Made by a program: the position numbers and the translations under genes. 7,221 nucleotides of DNA, from contig CANKVI010000048.1 of the NCBI GenBank assembly GCA_947487095.1, forward strand, positions 1 to 7,221. The letters run 5' to 3'. The notes below the pieces were generated by a model. The model searched no databases. It was not told the DNA's origin and was given only the letters and a program-made list of their open reading frames with translations. Below, piece after piece: positions 1-6,407 of the stretch (the stretch's first letter is position 1; each line of letters opens with the position of its first letter). The stretch comes from Acidimicrobiaceae bacterium. GTDB taxonomy: Bacteria > Actinomycetota > Acidimicrobiia > Acidimicrobiales > Ilumatobacteraceae.

Positions 1-2
1 AC

Positions 3-392
3 AACATTGAAACTGTTGCTCGACTGCAGCGAATGGTACGGCCTTCTGCTGGATATGCACGCAGCATGTCGGTTCTCGCGCGCTCACGTGCAGCGGGTTT
101 GACCACAAAATCTGGGTTCATGCTTGGCCTTGGTGAAACTCGTGATGAGGTTGAGGCAACACTGATTGACCTTGCAAGCGTGGGGGTCAACATTGTGACT
201 ATCGGGCAGTATTTGCGACCGAGTGCACAACACCTTCCGGTGGTGCGTTACGCCGAACCTTCAGAGTTTGAGTATTACAAACAATTCGGTGAACGACTTG
301 GAATCAACCATGTTGAATCAAGCCCGCTCACTCGTTCGAGCTATCACGCAAAAGACGCCCATCGAAATTCATCCCCACTACTTCACGCATAA
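3..392 (+). CDS. lipA: Lipoyl synthase, C-terminal part (5' end outside window)
   Basis: This is the last 129 residues of a radical-SAM lipoyl synthase, which inserts two sulfur atoms into protein-bound octanoyl chains to make lipoyl cofactors for pyruvate and 2-oxoglutarate dehydrogenases and glycine cleavage. The reading frame is open from base 3 and ends at TAA 390-392. Visible family landmarks are the NIETV start of the fragment, KSGFMLGLGET, the GQYLRPS and HLPVVRY stretch, and the C-terminal HVESSPLTRSSYHA. The RSSY serine is known in this family to ligate the auxiliary 4Fe-4S cluster, so the visible part appears functional. The cysteine motifs binding both clusters lie upstream and cannot be checked. 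The tail after SSYHA is short and not conserved. A pirin gene starts 8 nt downstream, which suggests co-transcription. Identification is firm. Confidence 0.96.
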   Translation, partial: NIETVARLQRMVRPSAGYARSMSVLARSRAAGLTTKSGFMLGLGETRDEVEATLIDLASVGVNIVTIGQYLRPSAQHLPVVRYAEPSEFEYYKQFGERLGINHVESSPLTRSSYHAKDAHRNSSPLLHA

Positions 393-395
393 AGG
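391..395 (+). promoter_or_regulatory. Ribosome binding site of the pirin gene
   Basis: AAAGG lies 5 nt before ATG 401 and partly overlaps the lipA stop codon. It supports the chosen pirin start and means a ribosome finishing lipA sits on the next initiation site. Confidence 0.5.
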
Positions 396-400
396 CAAAC

Positions 401-1279
401 ATGACAACTACATCTCTTCGCGAAATTGCTGGCACCATTCAGTCACAACGCACAGTTGAAGGCGGCGGGTTCACCGTTCGACGTCCGTTTCCAACTGCGC
501 AACTAGATCAGATCGATCCATTTCTGTTGCTCGACGAAATGGGACCTGCGGATTACGCGCCAGGCAAAGCAGTAGGTGCGCCAAGTCATCCGCATCGTGG
601 CTTTGAAACTGTGACCTACATGTTGTCGGGCAGCATGGTGCACGAAGACTCAACTGGCACAAAAGCAGTCATCAAAAAAGGTGGCGTGCAATGGATGACA
701 GCGGGATCCGGAGTGATCCATAGCGAGTTGCCAACCGATGACATGATGAAACTCGGCGGTCGAATGCACGGCTTTCAGCTGTGGGTGAATTTGCCAGCTG
801 CTCAGAAAATGATTGATCCTCGTTACCAGGGTTACGAAGCAGAAGAAATGGCCACCGTGCAATTGGCAAAGGGTGGACACATTCGAGTTGTTGCCGGCGT
901 GGTTCATGGAGCAAAGGGTCCTGTTGAAACCACGTCGCCAATGACCTATGCACACGCCGTGTTAGAGGTTGGCGATGTAGTGGAGTGGTTGCCGGAAGTT
1001 GGACACACCGCCCTCATTCATGTGTTTGACGGTGAAGCACGCGTGAATGAATCGACGAGTGTTTCGGGCGAGATGGTGGTGTTGCAGAGAACGGCCGGTT
1101 TGGTGCGGGTTGAAGCAACAACATCTGCAGCGCAAATTCTGATGATGGGTGGCTTGCCACTCGGTGAGCCGATGGTTCGCTATGGTCCTTTCGTCATGAA
1201 TACTAAGGAAGAGATCATCACTGCCGTTGAGGAATTCAACGATGGCAAGTTGGTGAAGGTAGGGAAGAACAGCCTGTGA
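401..1279 (+). CDS. Pirin family protein (bicupin)
   Basis: The 292-residue product is a full-length pirin, close in size to human pirin and longer than E. coli YhhW. Pirins are cytosolic two-domain cupins binding one iron in the N-terminal domain; bacterial members have been described as quercetin dioxygenases or as modulators of pyruvate dehydrogenase. The metal ligands are all present by motif: His63 and His65 in SHPHRGFETVTY, His107 and Glu109 in AGSGVIHSE. The second cupin covers about residues 160-240 and is followed by the conserved C-terminal block GEPMVRYGPFVMNT (255-268). The start at ATG 401 has an AAAGG site 5 nt upstream. The gene sits 8 nt after lipA, and its stop overlaps the start of the M24 peptidase gene. 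Family assignment is secure. The actual substrate or partner is unknown; the lipA neighbourhood makes a role around lipoylated dehydrogenases thinkable, as inference only. Confidence 0.93.
   Translation: MTTTSLREIAGTIQSQRTVEGGGFTVRRPFPTAQLDQIDPFLLLDEMGPADYAPGKAVGAPSHPHRGFETVTYMLSGSMVHEDSTGTKAVIKKGGVQWMTAGSGVIHSELPTDDMMKLGGRMHGFQLWVNLPAAQKMIDPRYQGYEAEEMATVQLAKGGHIRVVAGVVHGAKGPVETTSPMTYAHAVLEVGDVVEWLPEVGHTALIHVFDGEARVNESTSVSGEMVVLQRTAGLVRVEATTSAAQILMMGGLPLGEPMVRYGPFVMNTKEEIITAVEEFNDGKLVKVGKNSL
1261..1267 (+). promoter_or_regulatory. Ribosome binding site deciding the GTG start of the M24 gene
   Basis: AGGGAAG lies inside the end of the pirin gene, 8 nt before GTG 1276. It supports GTG as start, giving the coupled GTGA overlap with the pirin stop codon TGA 1277-1279. 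Confidence 0.55.
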
Positions 1280-2394
1280 GTTCAACAATTGCCACCACCT
1301 CCGATTACCTCGAACGCATTGCAAAAGTTCGTGTTGCCATGTCTGCGCAGAACGTAGATGCAGCATTGCTCTCTGTTGGTCATGACCTGCCGTATTTGTC
1401 GGGGTATGAAGCAATGCCGCTTGAGCGTCTCACCATGTTGGTAGTTCCGCGCAGTGGACAAGTGAGCATGGTGGTTCCGCGTCTTGAAGTGCCGCGCGTT
1501 GTTGCACAACCGGAAGTGTTTTCAATTGTTCCGTGGAATGAAACCGACAACCCAATTGCGATTGTGGCGAAGCTGTTGGGCGATGCCAAGCGAATTGCGG
1601 TTGGCGATCAAATGTGGGCGCGATTCCTGGTGGAGTTATTGCCACACGTTCCAGGTGCGACCTTCACTCGTGCCGTTGATGTGGTTGGCGCATTACGCAT
1701 GTCGAAAGATGCAAGTGAAATTGCAGCTCTTCGTGCTGCGGGTGCTGCTGCCGACAGGGTCGCAGCCCAATTGCATGCAGGCAAGATTCCACTCATTGGT
1801 CGTACAGAAGCTGCGGTCTCAGCCGATATTTCTTCGCGCTTGATTGCCGAAGGACACGATGTAGTGAACTTTGCAATTGTTGCTGCTGGCGAAAATGCTG
1901 CAAGCCCACACCACCACGCCGGTTCACGAGTAATTAAAGCAAATGAAATTGTGCTGTGTGATTTTGGTGGAACGATGAATGGATACTGCAGCGACATTAC
2001 GAGGTGCGTGTTTACTGGCCAGATCTCGAGTGATGTTGCCGATGCATACGCAGTGCTCTTTGAGTCGCAGGCCGCTGGCGTTGCCGCAGGTGTTGTGGGA
2101 AATGCTTGCGAAGATGTTGACCGCGCTTCACGTGCAGTGATTGAAAAAGCTGGTTATGGCGAGTATTTCGTGCATCGCACAGGACATGGAATTGGAATGG
2201 AAGCCCACGAAGACCCGTACATGGTGAGCGGCAACAAGTTGCCAATTGCTGCTGGCTATGCATTCAGCGTTGAGCCAGGTATTTACATTCAAGGTAAGTG
2301 GGGTATGCGTTTAGAAGACATTGTTGTGGCAACGGTGAATGGCCCAGACTCTATGAATGCGGCAAATCACAATTTGATCGTCGTCGAAGCCTAA
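1276..2394 (+). CDS. M24 family metallopeptidase (Xaa-Pro aminopeptidase-like)
   Basis: The 372-residue product has the two-part layout of prolidase/aminopeptidase P proteins: a creatinase-type N-terminal domain (about 10-140) and a pita-bread catalytic domain (about 150-372). All five dinuclear metal ligands can be placed: Asp229 (LCDFGG), Asp240 (YCSDITR), His304 (TGHGIGM), Glu333 (SVEPGIY) and Glu347 (MRLEDIV). The accessory histidines in PHHHAG (211-216) and at 311 (EAHEDP) are also present, so an active cytosolic enzyme is expected, releasing residues next to proline from peptides. No signal peptide is seen. The GTG start is supported by an SD-like site and overlaps the pirin stop by 4 nt, indicating translational coupling. 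Pro-specific dipeptidase (PepQ-like), aminopeptidase P and creatinase-like activities cannot be separated from sequence; no gene symbol is given for that reason. Confidence 0.92.
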   Translation: MSSTIATTSDYLERIAKVRVAMSAQNVDAALLSVGHDLPYLSGYEAMPLERLTMLVVPRSGQVSMVVPRLEVPRVVAQPEVFSIVPWNETDNPIAIVAKLLGDAKRIAVGDQMWARFLVELLPHVPGATFTRAVDVVGALRMSKDASEIAALRAAGAAADRVAAQLHAGKIPLIGRTEAAVSADISSRLIAEGHDVVNFAIVAAGENAASPHHHAGSRVIKANEIVLCDFGGTMNGYCSDITRCVFTGQISSDVADAYAVLFESQAAGVAAGVVGNACEDVDRASRAVIEKAGYGEYFVHRTGHGIGMEAHEDPYMVSGNKLPIAAGYAFSVEPGIYIQGKWGMRLEDIVVATVNGPDSMNAANHNLIVVEA

Positions 2395-2406
2395 GTTCTT
2401 TAGGTC

Positions 2407-3147
2407 ATGATTCGTTTGGAAGCAGCAACGGTGATGTTGCAATGGGCCGTTGGTGGTCTTGCCTTTTTGTGGTTCACTACACGTCGAAACGAAGTTGGCG
2501 CTGGTTATGGCATGTTGCTGCGCATTACCTATGGTGCGTTTGCGGTTATTGCAGTGGTGTTGGGCAATCGCTACGGAGTCAGCATTGTTCGTGAGGTATC
2601 GAGCGTTGCTGTTGCCATTGCAGCATTCGTTCTGATTCGAAACAAGCGATCAAAACTTGATCTCATTGCGCCATTACTTGGTATTCCAGGAATTATTGCA
2701 GCGGGAATATCTGCAGCGAGCGACGGAAGTGGTGGTGACGTCGTTGTGTCGCTGTTGAGAGTGGTCGTTGGAACGCTGTTTCTTGGCGCTGTGAGCGACA
2801 CGATGTTGCTTGGGCACTGGTATTTAGTGCAACCAGGAATGCCGAGGAAATTAATCAATGAAATCACTACAGCGGTTATTTACTTGTGGCCGCTTGAAGT
2901 AGTGGTATTGCTTTTGCCAACAGGAATGTTCAGCGTGCTGAATGGAACTATTGACGACGGTTGGGATGGCGTGCTTGGCTGGTTCTGGCTCGCGTCTGCA
3001 GTGGTTACAGGAGTGCTCGCACTAGTTACCCGTGCCGCTTTAAAAGAACGAAGCTATTCGGCGGTAATGGCTGCGACCGGTTTGATGTATTTGGCGATTC
3101 TCACTGCGTTCTGTACCGACATTGTTGGGCGCGCACTGCTCGCTTAA
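2407..3147 (+). CDS. Uncharacterised multi-pass membrane protein
   Basis: I do not recognise a named family. The 246-residue product is strongly hydrophobic, with seven or eight probable transmembrane segments near residues 8-22, 34-52, 60-77, 86-103, 112-135, 153-171, 187-207 and 217-238, and no cleavable signal peptide. Distinctive features are a polar motif LLGHWYLVQP (134-143) with His137 at the end of a membrane segment, an acidic loop TIDDGWDG (181-188), and basic patches TTRR (24-27) and RNKRSK (78-83), which fit cytoplasmic loops. The gene follows the M24 peptidase by 12 nt and ends tail-to-tail with the amidase. The start is uncertain: ATG 2407 has only a very close AGG, whereas GTG 2431 or ATG 2434 (residues 9-10) have GGAAG about 8-11 nt upstream. 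A transporter, or a quinone- or heme-binding protein, are possibilities with no direct support. Confidence 0.82.
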   Translation: MIRLEAATVMLQWAVGGLAFLWFTTRRNEVGAGYGMLLRITYGAFAVIAVVLGNRYGVSIVREVSSVAVAIAAFVLIRNKRSKLDLIAPLLGIPGIIAAGISAASDGSGGDVVVSLLRVVVGTLFLGAVSDTMLLGHWYLVQPGMPRKLINEITTAVIYLWPLEVVVLLLPTGMFSVLNGTIDDGWDGVLGWFWLASAVVTGVLALVTRAALKERSYSAVMAATGLMYLAILTAFCTDIVGRALLA

Positions 3148-4547
3148 ATCGGTGAGTTTGGTGCAACAAGTGCCCAAGGTCGTGAGCGTTCCATTGCAAG
3201 ACCAAGTTCGAGTAGCAGTTGCTCGCTGAAATGACGTCCGTTTATTTGCAACGCAACTGGTAAACCATCGACGAGCCCTGACGGAATAGAGATTGCCGGG
3301 TTGCCATACATGTTCGCTGGAAACGTGAGTTTGCCGTTGTTTCCCATACCGCCAGGTAATCCGCCGAAATCTGATGGCAACGGGCCCTCTGCATTGAATG
3401 CAACATCGGGGTTACTTGCTGTAATCACAAAATCGGCTTCTTGGAAAATTTCATGCATTCGCTGATTGAGCGCTGCACGACGTGCTTCAATCTTTGCGCG
3501 AGCCTCTGCTCCGTACTTGCCGAGCGTTGCTTGAATTCCAAATCGCATTTCCGGAGTAAGAACATCTGCGCATGCTGGCCAGTGATCTGCCAGTTGCATC
3601 TGAATTTCGATCATTCCACTGATTGACCAGGCGGCGCCCATGCTAGGAAGCGTGGTGTCAACGGTGATGATGTCCATTCCGGTGATCGACGCAAGATGCA
3701 ATGCGTATTCCTCGAGTTGTTGCCACATTGCGGGGGAGACGACTGCACCGCCCCAGTTTGGAGCGAGAACTGCAGTTTTTCCACTCAGCGATTCGGCGTG
3801 TCTTCCTAATTCGTTTTCCCAGTTTTCAACTCGTTGCAAACTGAGTGGATCTCGCGAGTCGTGTCCGTTGCACACGTCGAACCAACGCGCAGTGTCGCGA
3901 ATACTTCGCGCCATCACCCCTGTGTTCACGGTGAGATTTCCAAGTTCGGTATGCGGCGCGCGAGGAATTCTGCCAAACGTTGCCTTCAGTCCAACGAGAC
4001 CGGTGAAGCCTGCAGGAATGCGAATGGAACCTCCGCCATCACCGCCAGTTGCAATGGTGACGAGACCTCCAGCAACTGCTGAAGCACTTCCGCCCGAGGA
4101 CCCACCTGGCGTGCGACCTAGTTGCCAGGGGTTATGTGTTGCTCCATTGAGCACAGTGCGAGTGACATTTACACCTCCGAACTCGCTAGCAGTGCACAAA
4201 CCAATTGCATTTGCTCCACCAGTTTGAGTTGCACGTTGAACCATGACCGACGTGTGTGTTGCTCTGCGATCTGCAAAGACCACGCATGCCTCTGTGTATG
4301 GCCAACCTTGTACAGCATCAAGTTCTTTTACACCAAGTGGAATTCCACCGAATGGTTTTGATACGTCAGCAGACTTTGCTCGTTGAGTTGCACCTTCTGG
4401 ATCGACAAATGAAAATGCATTTAGCGAACTCTTCTCTATTGCGTGCAGCGAAGCCTGTAACTCTTCTAACGGGGAACGCACTTTGTTGCGAAAGGCATCG
4501 ACAAGCGAGCAGGCATCGCCCATCCAAGGAGTATCAGTTGTGCTCAT
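3144..4547 (-). CDS. Amidase signature family hydrolase
   Basis: The 467-residue product is a full-length amidase-signature enzyme, hydrolysing a carboxamide to acid plus ammonia or amine. The Ser-cisSer-Lys triad is visible: Lys74 in PLGVKEL, Ser150 in the glycine-rich GGSSGGSA, and the nucleophile Ser174 in GGDGGGSIRIPA; the 24-residue Ser-Ser spacing matches the family. The C-terminal block NMYGNPAISIPSG (412-424) is also typical. No signal peptide is seen, so it is probably cytosolic. It is unlikely to be GatA, because neither gatB nor gatC is adjacent and the sequence resembles catabolic amidases (6-aminohexanoate cyclic dimer hydrolase and indoleacetamide hydrolase types). The substrate cannot be told. 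The start at ATG 4547 has no good SD, but a -10-like TATTTT lies 6 nt upstream, suggesting a leaderless mRNA. It is divergent from the thioesterase and convergent with the membrane protein gene. Confidence 0.93.
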   Translation of the reverse strand: MSTTDTPWMGDACSLVDAFRNKVRSPLEELQASLHAIEKSSLNAFSFVDPEGATQRAKSADVSKPFGGIPLGVKELDAVQGWPYTEACVVFADRRATHTSVMVQRATQTGGANAIGLCTASEFGGVNVTRTVLNGATHNPWQLGRTPGGSSGGSASAVAGGLVTIATGGDGGGSIRIPAGFTGLVGLKATFGRIPRAPHTELGNLTVNTGVMARSIRDTARWFDVCNGHDSRDPLSLQRVENWENELGRHAESLSGKTAVLAPNWGGAVVSPAMWQQLEEYALHLASITGMDIITVDTTLPSMGAAWSISGMIEIQMQLADHWPACADVLTPEMRFGIQATLGKYGAEARAKIEARRAALNQRMHEIFQEADFVITASNPDVAFNAEGPLPSDFGGLPGGMGNNGKLTFPANMYGNPAISIPSGLVDGLPVALQINGRHFSEQLLLELGLAMERSRPWALVAPNSPI

Positions 4548-4599
4548 TATCTTAAAATAGTCGCTAAAAACGCTCTATCTATTAGTGTGGTGAGGCGTT
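4548..4599. promoter_or_regulatory. Divergent promoter region, amidase / thioesterase
   Basis: This 52-bp AT-rich gap is the only space from which both flanking transcripts can start. The stretch TTAAAATA (4552-4559) contains TAAAAT on the plus strand (4553-4558) and TATTTT on the minus strand (4559-4554), both fitting a -10 pattern TANNNT, so the two promoters may share bases. The minus hexamer would place transcription start at or next to the amidase ATG. A plus start near 4565 would leave a leader of about 35 nt with GAGG (4592-4595) 4 nt before ATG 4600. No -35 box resembling TTGACA is seen for either direction. A small direct repeat CGCT-AAAAA-CGCT lies at 4562-4574, and AATAG (4556-4560) and CTATT (4579-4583) are short inverted arms; neither is strong enough to call an operator. 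Confidence 0.5.
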
Positions 4600-5418
4600 A
4601 TGGATACCAAAGCCTTCCTCGGAATTGAGCCAAAGGGAATTCATACAGCCACAAATGGACAGTGGTCGATGGTTGTTCGACCCGGTCTCGTAACGGGTGG
4701 CAATTTTCTCTGGGGAGGATGCGGTTTGGCTGCAGCAGTTGCAGCAATTGAAGAATTATCTGGTCGCACGTGCGTGTGGGCAACTGCCCAGTACCTGTCA
4801 TATGCGCGAACCGGCGAAACCATGGATGTCGATGTGACGCTTGCTGTCGTTGGACATCAGATCACCCAGGCGCGCGCAGTATGCCACGTAGGAGATCGTG
4901 AAATTCTCACCGTAAATGCAGCGGTAGGCGAGCGGCCATTTGAGTATGCACATTCATTTGTACAGATGCCCGATGTGCCACCACCGAGTGCATTGAAGCA
5001 ACGTGCACATCGAAGCGACGTCTCAAACACCATTCACGAAAAAATGGAAGAGCGTTTTGTTATTGGTCGTGAACTTGAGGAGTTAGATGAAGTTCCTAAC
5101 GATGGTCGCACCTTGATGTGGGCTCGGATTCCTGACGTGATTGAAGGTGTAGACACGGCAACTTTGGCGGTGTTGGGTGACTTCGTGCCAATGGGTGTTG
5201 GCCAAGCGCTTGGCATACGTGGAGGCGGAAATAGCCTTGACAACACGCTCCGAGTAGTTCGCCTCGTTCCCACTAAGTGGGTGTTGTTAGACATACATAT
5301 ACAAGGCGTGGAACGCGGTTTTGGGCACGGAACAGTAAACATGTTCGCCGAAGACGGGACGTTTCTTGCCACCGCAAGTCAAAGTTGTATAGCTCGAATG
5401 TGGAGGGAACCAAAATGA
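4600..5418 (+). CDS. Acyl-CoA thioesterase family protein (TesB-like double hotdog)
   Basis: The 272-residue product looks like a tandem-hotdog thioesterase (TesB / thioesterase-like superfamily), which hydrolyses acyl-CoA to free acid and CoA. The first hotdog spans about residues 20-115, with the helix region GGNFLWGGCGLAAAV (33-47). The second spans about 150-270, with SLDNTLRVVRL (212-222), VERGFGHG (237-244) and the closing strand LATASQSCIAR (256-266). Of the E. coli TesB active-site residues, Asp (here Asp214) and Gln (here Gln261) are present. The Thr position seems not to be conserved, falling in the IQGVERG stretch, as judged by eye. Length is close to E. coli TesB. ATG 4600 has GAGG 4 nt upstream. 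Its end overlaps the next gene by 4 nt (ATGA). Chain-length preference cannot be read; a non-catalytic acyl-CoA binding role is a weaker alternative. Confidence 0.85.
   Translation: MDTKAFLGIEPKGIHTATNGQWSMVVRPGLVTGGNFLWGGCGLAAAVAAIEELSGRTCVWATAQYLSYARTGETMDVDVTLAVVGHQITQARAVCHVGDREILTVNAAVGERPFEYAHSFVQMPDVPPPSALKQRAHRSDVSNTIHEKMEERFVIGRELEELDEVPNDGRTLMWARIPDVIEGVDTATLAVLGDFVPMGVGQALGIRGGGNSLDNTLRVVRLVPTKWVLLDIHIQGVERGFGHGTVNMFAEDGTFLATASQSCIARMWREPK
5402..5407 (+). promoter_or_regulatory. Strong ribosome binding site of the LLM oxidoreductase gene
   Basis: GGAGGG lies within the last codons of the thioesterase gene, 7 nt before ATG 5415. It is the clearest Shine-Dalgarno in the window and decides the start against an in-frame upstream ATG at 5277. 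Confidence 0.75.
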
Positions 5419-6392
5419 TTCGCCGTAACGGAATGACCGTTCCACTTCCAGGACATTTGCACGACCACAAAGGTAAATATGCGCAGTTGGCCGACTGGGG
5501 TTACAGCGATATTTGGTCTGCTGAAACCGATGGTGCAGATGCATTCACCCCGTTGGCGCTGGCCGCAGCGTGGGAACCGCGCCTTCGACTTGGAACAGCA
5601 ATTGTTCCCGCCTATACGCGCACTGCTCCTGTGATTGCACAAAGTGTTGCCGCGCTTGCCGATGCCGCACCTGGTCGTTTCGCCATTGGAATTGGTTCGT
5701 CAAGCAATGTGATTGTGGAGCGTTGGAATGGGGTGCCATTCGTGGACCCGTACAAAAAAGTTCGTGATGTTGTTCGATTTATGCATGATGCATTTTCTGG
5801 GGAGAAAATCACTAAGGAATACGACACGTTCAAAGTTGATGGGTTTCGTTTGAGCATTAAGCCAGCGCAAAAGCCAACGATTCTGATTGCTGCGCTTCGC
5901 GAGGGAATGTTGAAGTTGGGTGCGCGTGAAGCAGATGGTGTGATCATCAATTGGCTGAGTGCGCAAGACGTCAGCAAAGTCGCCAAGGTGGTAAGCGACG
6001 CGGCAAATGGTGTTGAGAAGGAAATTACTGCACGTATTTTTGTATGCCCAAGCGAAGACACCGAAGTGGTTCGTGCCGGAGCCCGTTTTGCAATTGCTGC
6101 ATACATGAATGTTCCTGTGTACGCCGACTTCCATCGCTGGATGGGACGAGCTCCGTTGATGCAGGGAATGTGGGATGCATGGAAGGCGGGAGACCGTAAA
6201 GGTGCTTTGGCGGCCATTCCCGATCAAGTAGTTGACGAACTAGTGGTGCATGGAAGCCCTGCGCATTGCCGCGACATCATTTCCGAGTATTTCAAGAACG
6301 GTGTGACTACTTCATCGCTTGCGATTCTTCCGCTTGATCCGAATTTGGATTATTGGAAATCCGTCGAAGCACTTTCGCCAAGTGCCAGTTGA
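5415..6392 (+). CDS. LLM class flavin-dependent oxidoreductase (probably F420-dependent)
   Basis: The 325-residue product is a single-domain luciferase-like TIM-barrel oxidoreductase. These enzymes use F420 or FMN for hydride transfer or monooxygenation. Visible landmarks are the N-terminal strand and helix ending in GYSDIWSAE (29-37), LRLGTAIVPAYTRTAP (57-72) and the cofactor phosphate-binding type segment GRFAIGIGSSSNVIVERWNG (87-106). Further on are the KPTILIAALREGMLKLGA stretch (153-170) and ADGVIINW (173-180). The C-terminal VVHGSPAHCRDIISEYFKNGV (277-297) is the usual end block. It resembles the F420-dependent actinobacterial LLM subfamily to which mycobacterial Rv3093c belongs, but F420 versus FMN is inference. 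The open frame extends upstream to ATG 5277, but those 46 extra residues are basic, unconserved-looking and lie inside the thioesterase gene, so ATG 5415 with its strong SD is preferred. It overlaps the thioesterase by 4 nt and is therefore coupled to it. Confidence 0.92.
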   Translation: MIRRNGMTVPLPGHLHDHKGKYAQLADWGYSDIWSAETDGADAFTPLALAAAWEPRLRLGTAIVPAYTRTAPVIAQSVAALADAAPGRFAIGIGSSSNVIVERWNGVPFVDPYKKVRDVVRFMHDAFSGEKITKEYDTFKVDGFRLSIKPAQKPTILIAALREGMLKLGAREADGVIINWLSAQDVSKVAKVVSDAANGVEKEITARIFVCPSEDTEVVRAGARFAIAAYMNVPVYADFHRWMGRAPLMQGMWDAWKAGDRKGALAAIPDQVVDELVVHGSPAHCRDIISEYFKNGVTTSSLAILPLDPNLDYWKSVEALSPSAS

Positions 6393-6407
6393 TTCGTCGG
6401 TTTCGTC

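Noticed and set aside
962..1414. 150-codon minus-strand frame across the pirin/M24 junction
   Set aside because: It spans two clear plus-strand genes and its product is His/Gln/Arg-rich without structure.
3640..4227. 195-codon open frame on the plus strand inside the amidase gene
   Set aside because: It lies wholly antisense to a well-conserved amidase with an intact catalytic triad, has low-complexity Pro/Ser-rich content and no recognisable domain or SD.
3144..4547. Calling the amidase GatA (Glu-tRNA amidotransferase subunit A)
   Set aside because: gatB and gatC are not adjacent and the sequence reads more like catabolic amidases; the shared signature motifs alone do not support GatA.
5277..5414. 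Upstream in-frame extension of the LLM oxidoreductase
   Set aside because: The 46 extra residues are arginine-rich, overlap the thioesterase gene entirely and have no SD, while ATG 5415 has GGAGGG at 7 nt.
5612..6217. 201-codon open frame on the minus strand inside the LLM gene
   Set aside because: It is antisense to the LLM oxidoreductase, Ala/Ser/Thr-rich as expected from codon shadowing, and shows no family motif.
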